From the NCBI GenBank assembly GCA_963978905.1, contig OZ022257.1:17255664-17319663 (forward strand): a stretch of 64,000 bases of DNA. The letters run 5' to 3'. The DNA comes from Trichostrongylus colubriformis (lineage: Eukaryota; Nematoda; Chromadorea; Rhabditida; Trichostrongylidae). This document shows positions 1 through 13,100 of the stretch, in pieces; positions within the stretch are counted from its first letter, which is position 1, and every line of letters starts with the position of its first letter. Under the pieces are notes generated by a model, which ran no database searches, had not been told where the DNA came from, and saw only the letters and a program-made list of their open reading frames with translations. A program made the translations under genes and the position numbers.

Positions 1-3000
1 AGACGTAATGATGCGGAAATCCCCTGCAGAACTTGTTCGATTGATTCCTTTTTTTTATAAAGCGTCACGAAATGTTTCCTCCTGGTTTCTTAGGCCAAAA
101 AAAAACCTTCAAAGCTTGATTTCTGCAGATGAGGCGAAGCGGAAAGGAACCATTGGGGCTACTGGATCCTGGATAAGTTTCAGCTTGATTTCCTTTGATG
201 GAGCGCGTATTGATCGTGCGTCCGATAGGGGTCTGTAAGAATTATCACTCCCGCCGTGGTTTAGGGATTATTGTGGTGGGTGACTAATGTGAGAAGAAAG
301 CAAATAGCATTGTTGCATCACCCACTTGGAAACACTGAAAATGATCGATCATTTCGATTTCATATATTTTCATAAAGCCTATGTGGAGAAGTGGACAGAC
401 GCTTAACATCCCATTTTCCCAGATCGGGTACTGCCCATCTTGATCGAACCTTCTCCCGAAGATGACACCAGAGGTTTTGAAATGGATCTCTTATTCTTGA
501 ACCAACGTATCGTCCTGTTCTTCAAGGTGAGAAAGCTTGGAGACTCATAGCAATGATTTTTTGACACCAGATCTCTTTGCAAATATACGAATGCGAAATC
601 TTCTGCGAACTACTGAGCATTTGATTCTTGAAAATCAAGCGCGTGGCGTATACTCCCACCAACCACTTTAATAATTTATATAAAATCCATTTACGAACAC
701 ATGCGCTATGTGGGTATCACCTCCGGTAGGGGCATTTTAGGCAATCGCCTCCAATCCACATCCCAGGAACTTGCCTAAAAAGGTGAATAACGACGCAAAG
801 ACTTGTTTAGCACCAGGAATTGTCGAGTTCAGGTGGGGTTCTTGTGATAAATGGACCATTTCAACCCCCTCCATGTCCACATGGCGCCCCAGATATTATA
901 AAAACTTTGGACTTTTCCCCTTGAGAAAGGCTGGAAAGTGTGGATTCATGAGATTGTTAGCGGTGAAGGCTTATCGGATTATTGCTGTTTGAAGCCTTCT
1001 CACTAGATTCTCCTCCGGGTACTTAATGGTACGAATTCTCACGATCGTAGAGAGCGTTCTTCGTCCGTCTGTCTCCAAAGCAGGATCGCATCGGTTGGGT
1101 TCTTTGGTGGACGCTTGAGCGCTTTTCTTCAGCCGATTATCGCTTTGATCGGCCCGAGGATTGAGCATGGTATACGATGACCTCGAGCCGGTGGTGGCCG
1201 GGTTGAGGCCACACCTCCTCCGACCGACCGACCGACCGATCGGCCGGCCCCAAACGCCATTCGCTTCGGTGCTATCGATTTTCTAATCACCACTTATGTA
1301 CAGTTTATGGGCTCGTTTTGGTGGTTATAGGTTTTCGCATGATTTCCTCTCAACCGTGTAACTTTGCACCCCTTACGGACCGGATAATGCTGCTGTGTTT
1401 GTTCAGTTTTCGAAGGGCTGTTCATCCACCTACGGCACCCACGGTGGGCTGGCTGGCTGACTGACTGGCGCCTGCTGAGCTCTTATGGAACGCCGGACGG
1501 AAGCTAATTTGTGTGCTTCTGTGTGGTCACTCGAGTCGATATTTCGTAAATTAATTACGCAGTAGCAGTGAGGTAATTGCGATGAGAGACGGGCGGGAGT
1601 ACTGAGAGTGTATGAAAGGCGCACGTCGACGACCACGACACTTCAGCTCCGACGTCTCTCCACGTAGCCAATCATTAGCTCTGCGGATTTAATCACCTAT
1701 GGACGCCGTCACGTTACTCTTCCCGTTCCCTATCCTCGTCTTAGACCCCCTCCTTCCTCAGCAACCACCTGAAATTCGAGTCAAAGTCGCGTATTTCTCT
1801 ATACACTAGTCGACCGAGTCTTTTTTCTATGGTTCTCGTTCGCATTGCCCTTGTAAGTAATCCTGTGGGAAAACTTCATTCAAACGACAAATGCACCGCC
1901 TCTCTCCATGCAAGTTCCGTCCCGTCGTCTATTTCCGCTCTCAAATTGTATACATTCCGAGCCTTTATTAATATGGACATATCATCACAGTTGAAAAAAT
2001 TAAATATTTGACAATTTCCGATTCCCATTTTCTGCATGTGGGCGTCACATTTTGGGTGCTAATTTCCTGTTATTCCCCATTAATTCCACCAAAGTTTTGC
2101 CCGTGTATTTGTTGAGTAGAGTTCAGTGCAATAACTGACCTCATATTTTCTGGTGCGCACTTTTCGGTCACGGTCTTCCACGGGCCACTCGAGAAAATTT
2201 CCCATAAGTAGTCATCTCGTCTTGCCTCAAAAACACCATTGTTCCTGAAAATTCAAAAGATCCTGTCAGTTCACATTTTTGCACAAAAACTTGTCACAAA
2301 AGTGTGATAGATGTCCTGCTGAATCCTTGCTAAAAGCTGAGGTTTTCTACTCTGATGCCGTGTTGGATAGGTTACTGTAACATCGAGAATTTTTTGATCG
2401 AAATTGTGATACGGCAATTAATCAAATACCAGAATGAACAGAAGCACCCGTAACCCTTCGATGGCGACGATTATGTAAATGATGTGCTAAGAGAGTCGTT
2501 AAAATGACATGGGCATCAATCTTGTCGTAAACGCTTGCAATTTGCTCGTGAACAAAGTGCAATCTGCAATTGCGAAGATTGCGACCATTTGACGGGCTTT
2601 GTATCCATTTTTTTTGCTCCGGGTATTTTTTCCCAGTGCCATATCCTGCAACAGGGCGATTTCCCATTGTCTCTTCATAAATTACAGTCATTCACTTTTT
2701 GTGAATAGATGGCGGATATTTGTCATTTCTTGCATCACCTGGTTTGATGAGGCATTTCACTTTTTCTTGCCGGCTGTAATCCTTTTGGTCTTTACTTTTT
2801 GGTCAAATTATCAGTCTGTCGCTGCTGTACTCTATATTTTGTTTGAATTTACAAACTCGACTCTTTTTTTAACAATAGATTCAATGATGGTTGGAAGAAA
2901 AACTAGAGGGAATAAAAACTTCTCTACGTCTTCGGTTTTTCTGATTGCGAATCTTCTTGTAATCTTACTTCGACCTAGTTCGCTTAGAAGTTGTGGCTCA

Positions 3001-4033
3001 GAAATAGGAACCACTTTCTAGCTTTTGCGAAAAATTGTTTGTATGCATGTTATCTTTATTTATCATCCTTTTCGTGGATTTCTCAAATCGCTATGTACTT
3101 TTCGGTTTCGTGAAAGTTATCACGAAACATATTATTGACTTTACTCAGCATCTTTTTTAAAATGTAGCATATTTTCGGCAAAGTGAGCGCACGATGCTAG
3201 GATATAAAAATTACGCTTTTTTGGAACGCCATTAATTCACATATCGCATTTAAAGTGGAAATCCCGTAGAATAGCAGGTGGCCACTGTCTGTTTTTTTGC
3301 TCTCTAACCTTAAGTATGCCTTGAAGTTGTAAGCTATAATGTATTTTTGAAAGCCGCAAGGTTTCTCGCTCCAAGTTATTTTTGACTGTATGGCCTATTC
3401 ATATTCAGTGAAGATTTTCCAAAGATGCAATACGTGGTTCGAACAAAGTAGATTGCTATAAAAATATATTTAGATGGGTAAGACGGTTTGAGGGAATGCT
3501 TGTGTTTTAAATGTACGTCCTGTGCAATGTTTAGCTTCTTATTGCAGGCTTCAAGCCTCAAATATGACTTTTTCTACGGTTGTTTGCACACATTCCACAG
3601 GCCTTCCGCGTTGTTTTTATGCTGGTCCTTTTTTTCGCGGGTTTGTGGCGTTGTGGCGAGAATTTTTTCGGCTGGCTGGCTGGCTCGCTTCACTTTGCTC
3701 ATCCACACTGCAGTGCTGCGATTATTCGTGTTTTTCGTGTGATAAGTGGCTCTAAGTTGATTTGTGTTGGTGATGAGCTCGCCGGCCCGACTGGCGGGAT
3801 CTATTTAGCCAGAGCATCATTTGTTGACTCGTCGTCCCTCGAGACCGTTTTCCTTTAGCGCCCCCACCGCGTCTCTCGAAACTCATTTCCGGCTCATTTT
3901 GGGCATATTTCTAGCATTGCCCTCGTCTCTCTCTGTCTCTTATAGCCGTCTGTCGATTGCATTTTGTGTATATAATAAGCTGCGATTCACCTTTGGCAGA
4001 TGCATCGTCCTTGATTTGAACGTGTTGCGCACA
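1..4033. other. Region upstream of the ptp-3 short-form start
   Basis: No exon with a recognisable domain was found on either strand. The longest frame (2599-3021, plus) is hydrophobic and has no identifiable start context or splice partner, and several short frames overlap it on the other strand. If the gene has a long isoform, its Ig and early FN3 exons would lie further upstream, and this stretch would be part of an intron carrying the short-form promoter. Confidence 0.5.
3969..3999 (+). promoter_or_regulatory. TATA-like stretch and splice-acceptor-like site upstream of the ptp-3 start
   Basis: TATATAATAA lies at 3969-3978, about 60 bases before the ATG. It is followed by ACCTTTGGCAG at 3989-3999, which resembles a 3' splice site and could accept a spliced leader or a 5' UTR exon. 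A very short upstream ORF would start right after that AG. Only transcript 5' ends could tell these options apart. Confidence 0.3.
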
Positions 4034-4127
4034 ATGGGTTTAATACCCCGGCTTCCTCAAATTTTGTTTGCGCTCCTGCTTTGGTTGAATGCTCGGAGCG
4101 CCATAGCTACTTTACAAACCCAAAAAG
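4034..4127 (+). other. ptp-3: ptp-3 first coding exon: signal peptide
   Basis: The exon encodes a short N-region, a hydrophobic core ([16 protein letters not shown]) and a small-residue cleavage region (RSAIA then TLQ). It ends after one base of a codon at a GTCAGT donor, and exon 2 at 10694 completes that codon and starts an FN3 domain ([13 protein letters not shown]). The reading frame stays open upstream of this ATG, but starting further upstream would bury the signal peptide. A secretion signal joined straight to an FN3 domain, without Ig domains, is the hallmark of a short isoform with its own promoter. Confidence 0.85.
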
Positions 4128-7100
4128 GTCAGTTTGTTTTTACTCAGTAATTGTCACTTTTCGACAGCTGTTGTTGAATATGTCTTATCTTGGAATTCAC
4201 ACCTATTAGTGGATTTAATATGTAACTATATCTTTTATATCGCATTTTTTGAATTTCACAGCTGACTAGTGACAACGTAGCTAACCCTGTAGTCGTAGAA
4301 AATACAAACAAAGTTGAGTTTGTCTCCTAGGGAACACACTCAAGTTAACTCAGAATTCATTCAACTTGAACACATATTTTTAGAATTTCATAGGTTTATA
4401 ATGACATAGCTGACCTCGTTGTTTGTGTAAAATGCAAACAGAACCAACTCGTTTGTATTTTTTTAGGAAAGTAAGACTAATTTTTTAGTATAACAAACAA
4501 GGTGAGCTGAGGATCGTGAAATATTACCACTATGGACCTTACTTTCCCGCTATTTGGGCATACGGAGCTCCCCGGTTCCACTGACTGCGCTTTTTCCATA
4601 TTTGTTTAGATCGATCCTTTCGAAACTAATTTCTTTAAACCTTATTTTCCCTGCTCTTTAGGCTAAAGAAGTTTCTCTGTTTCGGTCATTGCTTCTCCAA
4701 ATTTGTTAAGATCGATCCTTTCGGAATTTTTCGCATGTGGCCGTATGCTTTTCTTAATGCTCCCAGGCGCTCACCAATAAAAGCACCGGTAGTGTTTGTG
4801 AGCGGCTTATACTCAAACAAGAAATTGCACAAGGCTAAAATTTGGTTCGAATCAAATCCCAATAATCCGTTTTTACCCAATGGGGCAGCTTGACTGAACG
4901 TCCTTTCTCTTCGCTTTGCCCTATTTAGAATTGCTCTTTTGCTAGTTTGCATTTGTGAAGATTAGACCATGACACAAGTCGCTTCCGAACTTGTTTGTAC
5001 GAAGTTGTGCGTGCAAGTCGATGATAGAGGTCCGAAATTGGTTTGATGTCATGCGTGTCCATTCGACTTCCTATCGATTGCACATGCACATGCCACAAAG
5101 TGTCGCGGAAAGGTGCACACATAGGAAAAATAGCGTAACACCTTCGTCCCATATTTTTGCTTTTTCACATCTTGAGCATAAAATAGAAAAAAGAAGAACA
5201 AAAATGAACAAACATCAAAAAAGCGATCAATACGGTAAACATGGCTAGAGCAAACCCTTGTATGTAAGAAGTTCTTACTTTCTTGTTACTACTGGACTGG
5301 TTAAATTAATTACCATTGTGTAGTAAGCTATTTTTCCAAGCTTCTCCAGCCTAGATATATTTTAAATAGGGTCATTTTGGAAGCGGTGTATTGCATAGGC
5401 TATATCCCATCCTGACCAAAAGATTCAAAGGGGAGATCGCTGCGAGAACGTCGCCCGCAGGAAGTAAGGAACCCGAATCCCGACATTATTTTATATTACA
5501 TCCGTATTTCATTCAGCGTCCATCGACTCCAAGCTTCAGACTTCATTGTAATCGCATATTTAGCGAAAATTTTGCATTAACTTCATGTCGTAATACGGTT
5601 CAAGGGCAGCTGAACAGTGAAACGAGGATTACCTCGACATGAAACGACTTCTTTTGTGAACAATTGGCTTTTACTTCGCAGTAGGTGTAGTGATTGTGGA
5701 GATGGGATGCACTCTTGTTTTGATATTTTTCCATAATATCTCTTTTTTTGCCTTCGCTTCGTTCAAGTGTAGTGTGCTAGTTAATAGTCTACTCTGAGCT
5801 GTTCTCAGTTGATGACGTACTTTTGAGCATTGCATGACATTGGACCACTTATGTTGGCACGCGGCATCCGCCTTTCGCATTGTTCTTTGATACGAAGTGC
5901 AAAGGCTATTACTAAGAGTGTAAATTTATGAATTGTTCGGGGTGCAAACGAACTCTGCGAGCGATAAGGTAGCTCGTGGCTCCAACAGGTTGCAATGCAA
6001 ATATTTCAAGTATGAATGGGTCCAATATTTATGGAAATTGATTGGACAACCGGTGTTTGGTACCCTCACAAAGACGTGACGTGGTACACACGCTGAACGC
6101 ATGGCCCCGTAACACATGCGTGCATTCCGAGGCTAACGACGCGTTCATTTACTGGACGGAAAGATGGATCAGTTGAATTGCTGGATGCAAGACCGTGCCT
6201 TAAAAAGCTCCACTTTTACCTCTCTCGACTTTTGGTCAGCTGCAATGTAGCCATTGCGTTTTATTGCACTTGACTGGGTGGTTTCGTTCCCTGTTTCTGG
6301 ACCCCCGATTCCTTACAATCAATGGGCAGGGCTCAGGCTAACCATCACCTCAACTCTCGAAGTCATCTAAAAATAGAAGATGCTTGGGAGCTCACCGACA
6401 TTATCCTACCTGCGAAAAGTCCGAGGTTTCCCATAATTAGAACGATGGTTTTAAAAAAGCTGTCTGCGACTGGCTCGGCCATGGAAATCGTGCAGTGCTT
6501 CGGGCTGACCTAGTTATTGTGAATTTTTTTTATAACTTTGTGGTTGTTAGAGGACTTCATGTTTTGGACGGGGTGGAATCAATGAACGGGGCTCCATTGT
6601 ATAAAAAGAGGAGTATCACGAAAGTTTTTGCCTAATCCAGCTTCCACTCCGTCACTCTACGTAAAGTTGTTTAAGTGATGCACTTTGCGAGTAATATGCT
6701 GTTTTGCTCCACTCCCCCTTCCTCAAATATAGCCAAACCAAAGCAGTATATCGTGGTGTTCTCAATGAACCGTAATGTTCTGCCAGATATTAGCATATAG
6801 GGAGCTTTTTGCTGGATTTTTTTCCGGATCTGTTTACACGCCAAAATTACTCTTTAACTTTCCATAATTCTGTTATTTACGTTCAATATTTGAAAGTAGA
6901 GACAACTGAAAGTGAATTTCCGAATTTAGAGAGAAAGAAAATAAAATGTTTTCGAAGAGAGCTCATCGCGGTTATGACTGGCACTTCTTTGCTCGTGTTG
7001 AAGCTCAGGCGCCAAATGTGTAGAAAGTGCAATCGAACTCTTTCTCGAAAAATCCGAACCCCTCCAAATATCGCTATTTTCATCGTATCGCAGTTCTAAC

Positions 7101-10100
7101 GAAGATCAGAGATTACAGCAATCTAAATGAATTGGTGAATTACACTTCCTATTAATGGAGGTCACCCCCCTCCCACAAACTTCCTGTAACTTTCCTAAAA
7201 ACTACGGAAAGTAATAAATGAAAGGAATCGCAAAATTATCCTATGATTTAAAAGGAACATGAACATGAAATGCAATTACCACGAAACCATGTGAGTTCTA
7301 ACGAAGGGTGCATGGAGTACATTTGGAGGTACGACTTGGTTCAAAGGGTGTACGGCATCTAAACTTTGTCGTACCTTCAAATGGCATTTATTATGGATAA
7401 AGTGGAGTGAGGTCAAGGAACAGATGATCTGACGATGAGTCTGTGAGAGTTGTAATGGCTTTGGTACCTGAAATTCTGTGCTATCGTTCAAACTAGTCTT
7501 GTGAAAGAATTCAAATTTGTTATTTTGCTTACTGATATCTATGTATGAAAACCAGTGGTATTATAGTATTACACATCCTTGGTCATAATAAGAGCCCTCC
7601 ATCTTTCCTTGGATAGAACAGATGTGCGTATCATAGCGCGTCCTTTTGTAGTCAATATTTATCAAGCGTAATGCGATGAGATTTGAAATACTGGTGATAA
7701 ACCTTGACCACCAACACGAAGCAATCTTAGCAGGGCTGAACGTAGAGGTGCGCGGTTCTTTGGTTTGATTTTTATGGTAAGGAAGGGCTTTACTGTATGA
7801 GCTTTGTACATAGACCACTGCAGAACTTCCATTTTTTGAAACTTGTTGAGTTTTCATGGTGCCGATGAACTTCACCATTCGGTAGGTATCCCATTATTAG
7901 CATTAACCACGGTAGACGTTGATATATTAGGTTGTTGCAAAATTAATTTCGGAAATGGACGGCATACTTCAAACTACTATAACTCAGCTTAAACACAAGT
8001 TTATTAATCGAAGTAAAAACCATCAGAATCTACACACTTTTGCCAACGAACAGGCAATAAATCTAAGCCTTCACTATAAAAATTACTATCACGAGAATCA
8101 ACGAAGTCAAGGAAGGCACATTCAACATCGTCTAAATTAGTAGATTGTTTCTGACGCAGATGAGAATTGAGGGCTCGAAAAAAGTGATAGTCTGTTGGGG
8201 AAAGGTCGGGAGAATACGCTGGGTGATGGAGAACTTCTATACCCAAGTGGGGTATAGAAGTATAGAAGTATACTACCCTCTACGTACGAGTATTCGTCTC
8301 CGGATTTGCTTCGACGGCTCTCCTTAAATCTTGATCATTGAGCGATGACCTGCGGCCGCGACCCGACTTCTCTTCGAGATCAAAATCGCCAGAAGCAAAT
8401 TTTTTAAACCAGAGCTCCACTGTCCGTTCGCAAGGACAATTCGTCCCAATAACACTGCTGAGATTACGAGCTGCCTCCGCTGCGGAGTGTTCCAATTTAA
8501 ACTCCTAAAGCATGATGACTCGATAGTCGCGTCGGTTCATGATTATACGCAGCCCTGGAAAAGGCCGGCTGGAAAACTTAGAGCGACATTCATAGAAGTT
8601 TCTGAAAGAGCAGAAAAAACCCACCAAATGGTATGCCTGGCGTTCCTTGGGATGTAATAGTTCAGGGTAAAAAATCTACTTATTTATACATACCTTGAAA
8701 CCGAAATTAATTTTGCAACAACCTAATAAGTGGCACACACAGTGACATACGCCCACCTGACACAGTGACGAAGTGTAGTGCCACATTTGAATAGCGTAGT
8801 GAAGTGGTTTTTCAAAGTGAGGCAACGAGCTATGCTGTGAACTGCGGCATAACTGCTAATTTGAAACGATAGGAATGAAATTTAATGTCCTCGCTCTAGT
8901 GGTTAATCAATGAGGAGGTCAGGTGTTGTAAAAAAGTCGCCTCCAGCTTTATGGTGCTTTGCGCTCCTTTCAGCTTTGAGCATGAATATTCCAGAAAGCT
9001 GACATTTGGCTAAAGCTGTTTACCGCCATAATTATTCTTTCGCGTGAAGCAGACATTGCAGGAGTCGTAGCTTTCACTAGAGTTGGATGAATGGGTAGCA
9101 AGGTGAATACAGAAGTGTTGCAGTGTTGACGCACGAGTTGCGTGCACCTCTGGCAGGATATAAGCCGGCAAAATAGTAGTAAAACGCTGAAAACTGGAAG
9201 TGGCTGTGTGCTAGGACTCATGGGACGAATTCGGAGGGAGGGTAGGTCGCAAATTGTGAATTTTAGTGAAGCTCATGAGTAATAATGCATATTTGCCCTC
9301 ATGCGCTTTCACAAACCCTCTAACTTCTTTGATTGAAGCACTGCTTGGAAGATTTTGACCTCATTATTCTTAGTTAAACTATGACATAGTAAGTACAATT
9401 TCTTTGATCGCTTGAAACTACCCGCCTAAAATTTGCGGCCGACCTCGCGGATTCTCATGATTCATCGTGCAGTAAATGCCAACGAAAAGTTTTTTTCTGC
9501 AATGTTGGACTATTTTGAACCCGTTCTTAACGCGCTTTCTAACGTCTTGACCCCCATTACTAAACATTCGGACCTTAGAGGGCTCGAGGATCGGGCGCCG
9601 ATTTTACTTATGTTATGTTGAGGCGGAAGGACGAGATACAATATGGAACTAAAACTGTGAATCAAAGCGTGACCAATTCTCCGAATAATTCGAGTAGCTG
9701 ACTGAATACCTGTTTACAAGCACCATGTGAAGTTGCAAAAATAAAAAAATATCGATGACACCTGAACTCGAACATCAATTTCACTACTGTAAAAGAATCC
9801 ACAAGATCAATATTTGTGTTCAATAGCGCTAGTTTTTCATGAAGTTTTTATGATGCGTAAATTGCGTGAATTATTCTTTTGCTTACACGACAAGGTAATT
9901 AATTGACTATGAATGTCCTTTTTTATATAATCGGCTAAGTGTGTCTGTGGGTGTTTGTGTGTGTATGTGTGTGTGTTTGTCCTGAAACTCATATCTCGTG
10001 TCCCAGTGGGCGGGATCCTGAGTTTTATATGTAAAACGGTTATGAGGGGACCCGAGCGGAGATGAAACGAAAGTGGTAGCGGCTTAAGGAGCGTCGAAAG

Positions 10101-13100
10101 GCAAATGTCAGCAAATCCGTTTCGGCTTTCTCGTTGATCCTAGAGCACCAACACTCAAAGTTGTTTAGAGTTCTGGGACGGGGCATTAAGGGTGGGCGAT
10201 TCAAATCGATAACGGTTGATAAGATTGGATAAGGAGCGTCCGAAGGCAAGTGTCACTCAGTCCGTATCGCACTTACGGCTGACAGTGGAATGGTCACAAT
10301 CACAGGAGTTGCCGTGTGCGGGGATCTAAATGGTGACCTATCGAAACAGATAACGGCTTACAGGGGTTGATGTCAACCGTTAGAAAGTGGATAGGATAAA
10401 ATCAATTTAATCGCGAACTATTACAGTACGACCGCTGTTTCCATCCGCAACTAAAGCATTGGATCATAACTGATTTTTGTAATCTGAGGACCTGCTCGGT
10501 CTTGCCCACTTGTCCAAGTTGTACATCTATACATTCAATTTATTGTGCCTTATAAATTAATGAAAGATTAGCGCAGGCAGCCTCACTCAAAGGATATTAC
10601 ATTGCAAGAAGTTTAGCCATCATCACAAAAATATGCATACCACACCTTAATTTAGTAGTAATCATGTTGATGGTTCTAAATTCTTCCTTTCAGTGCCATC
10701 TGCTCCTCAGAATTTTGACGTCGTACTCACCGCTCCAAATCAGGTTCGTATTTTGAATTTTTTGAATTTGGTTCGAATTTTTTTTTTAGTTTTTTTTTTT
10801 TTATAAATAAGTGTTATCTAGCAGACGAGCTTGGCACCGCTCGGCTAAGCTCGCTTCATTATGCTTGATATATTACTTTGAAATGTTTTTTGTGCAGGTG
10901 AAATTGACATGGGATCGTCCATTACATGTGAATGGGCACAGCAGTTTTGGCGGCTATTATGTATACGTGGAAAAGCTGCTGAATGGTGAGCCTGTGAATC
11001 GACGTCGTTCCAAGTACGATGTGATCAATGACCTTTCGGTACGTTTCTCGTGACACAGTATACCTTGAAATGTTGTGAATAATCGAGCGTGTACCCTTTT
11101 CAGAAACGTTACTGGGAGATTGATAAGTTGGAGCCGAATACAGAATACGCGTTCAGAATGAATGCGTTCAACCGAAATGGAGACGGCGAATACACGGAGA
11201 CGAAGCGAATAGTCACTGGCGGAATTCGTACGTTTTTGGTTTTATGAGAATTCGCGAGTGGGCACGGAGTGAAGTTGTATTCTTTCAGCACCTCGCCAAC
11301 CAGAAATTCTCTCGGTGGTGTTACTCGGAGATGAGGCTCCTCTGAGAGCCCGAGTTGAATGGAAAAGAGCTCAACTTGCACCGCTCGAAAGTCCTATCGA
11401 TAGGTAAGATTGATTCCTTGCGTTACCATTTTCTTGAAATGTTTTAATAGTTTGCGGAAGCCCGAGTGAAGGGAAGCCCAAGTGAAGGATAGCCCTTATT
11501 GTTAGTGAATAGCGTGTTGGTTTTTGTTTCGGATTGGTTAATTGATGGATTTTGCCTCAGAGCGTAATTTAACAAGAGATTTCGTCACGTCATGCCTACT
11601 CTTGTTTTGTTTGATTATCCTTTCTGTAATGCATATGAAGTTGCGGAGGTGACAAGAAGAAATAATTTTGCGCATAGTGCGCTTCACCAAAGTTTATTCG
11701 TGATGAGCAAATTGATAGATGCTGACCCTATGGCAAAATGAAGCTCTCGTCCATAGCCTCCACAGAACATGAATATTTCCGTCATCGTCGACAAACTCAA
11801 GAAATTTACGATATTTGCATCAAACCAACGCAGTCGAAGATTTCCTAGGTTGAAATACTTGCGGGAGCTCACCGTGACTCTGAATATGGGGATTTTCTGA
11901 CTTCTTTAGTGTTTCACACAAATCTGTGTCTTGCAGTTCCCTATGGGTTAATCTTGACGGAAGGCGGTAGTTAAAGGAATCGTCCACGGGAATTCTAATC
12001 CCTCTCAAAATCACTGATATAGTATATGTACGAATACAGGGAAACCGGGAAACCTTTTCCAATGCAAAAATCGAGAACTAGAAGAAGAGCAAATCGTGTG
12101 AATTCTCGCCAAGCAGCGTTCGAACAGCTGTCGGTGGGCGGGGCGCAGCTCAAATTTTCGCGCATGTTGGTTTGCTTTTCACGTTGCGTCCTGACCACGT
12201 GACCGTCGCCTCTTTGCTCCTAGAGTCTTGGTGGCCGCGCCTCTCGGATACCCCACCCCGTAGGAAGTTTTGAGGAGCCTCAGTTGGAATCTTGTTTTCT
12301 CGTGTGGAATTTTGCAGGTGGCCTTTAGTAATCAAATAATATGGGTTACAAGAGAACTCAGCTTTCCTTGGACTAATCCTTCGAAGACAGTGACAGGGAT
12401 AACTGACTGTGAAAAAATAACGAAATGAATTGGTCAAAAAGTTGAGACGTTCTCGGCTCTTCAAATGGACGGGCTAGGGTTAAAAAAGAGACGGCCTGGG
12501 TTAGAAATGTCGGCAGCCATTGAAAAAGACGCCTCCTCTAAAGCTCCAAGGCGCTCCCCTCACCTGGAATTGAGCCAGGTGTAGTCGCCTAGAGCTGTAT
12601 CTTTTATTTGGGCGACTCATATCAAGGGTTTTCATTACCCACAGTATCCTATCACTGACTTTAAGTATGCTGAGAGTTGGAACGTGTCGGTGTGCCAGAT
12701 ATTAAGAATCAAATAGAATGAAAACATTCGTCCAGGGTCTGATAACATATTATTGATGCGAAAGTATTGAGTCAGGAATAGGAGTGTCTTCCTTGCATCT
12801 ACCCGTCCCCAGTCCTGTATAATTAGCAGTGAATGAGTCAAATGATACCCCAACGGTACTTGTTTGCTAAATACATGGTGTTGGGGTTTGCCGTTCACTA
12901 CATAAACGGAATCAATGTCGTGTTCAAGATACTAGAGGTGACTAGTATGTATCCGATTGTGGGGAGATACTCCTTTCAATTTCTGTTACAGCCTACGGTA
13001 CACTTACACATTCCAAAATGATCCTGAACAGGGATACAATTTGATTAGAAGTAGGACTTAATGCTGTGGACAAAGTTTGCATAGATCCTTTCGGAATGTG

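Larger units (their letters stand above)
4128..10693 (+). other. ptp-3 intron 1 (6.6 kb)
   Basis: Apart from the deleted mariner element at 7930-8723 and a GT-rich microsatellite at 9939-9982, nothing recognisable was seen. A large first intron behind an isoform-specific start often holds regulatory sequence, but no specific site could be defined here. Confidence 0.6.

Noticed and set aside
2599..3021. 140-codon hydrophobic frame upstream of ptp-3
   Set aside because: T-rich composition alone gives hydrophobic codons, both strands are partly open here, and no start context or splice site supports it.
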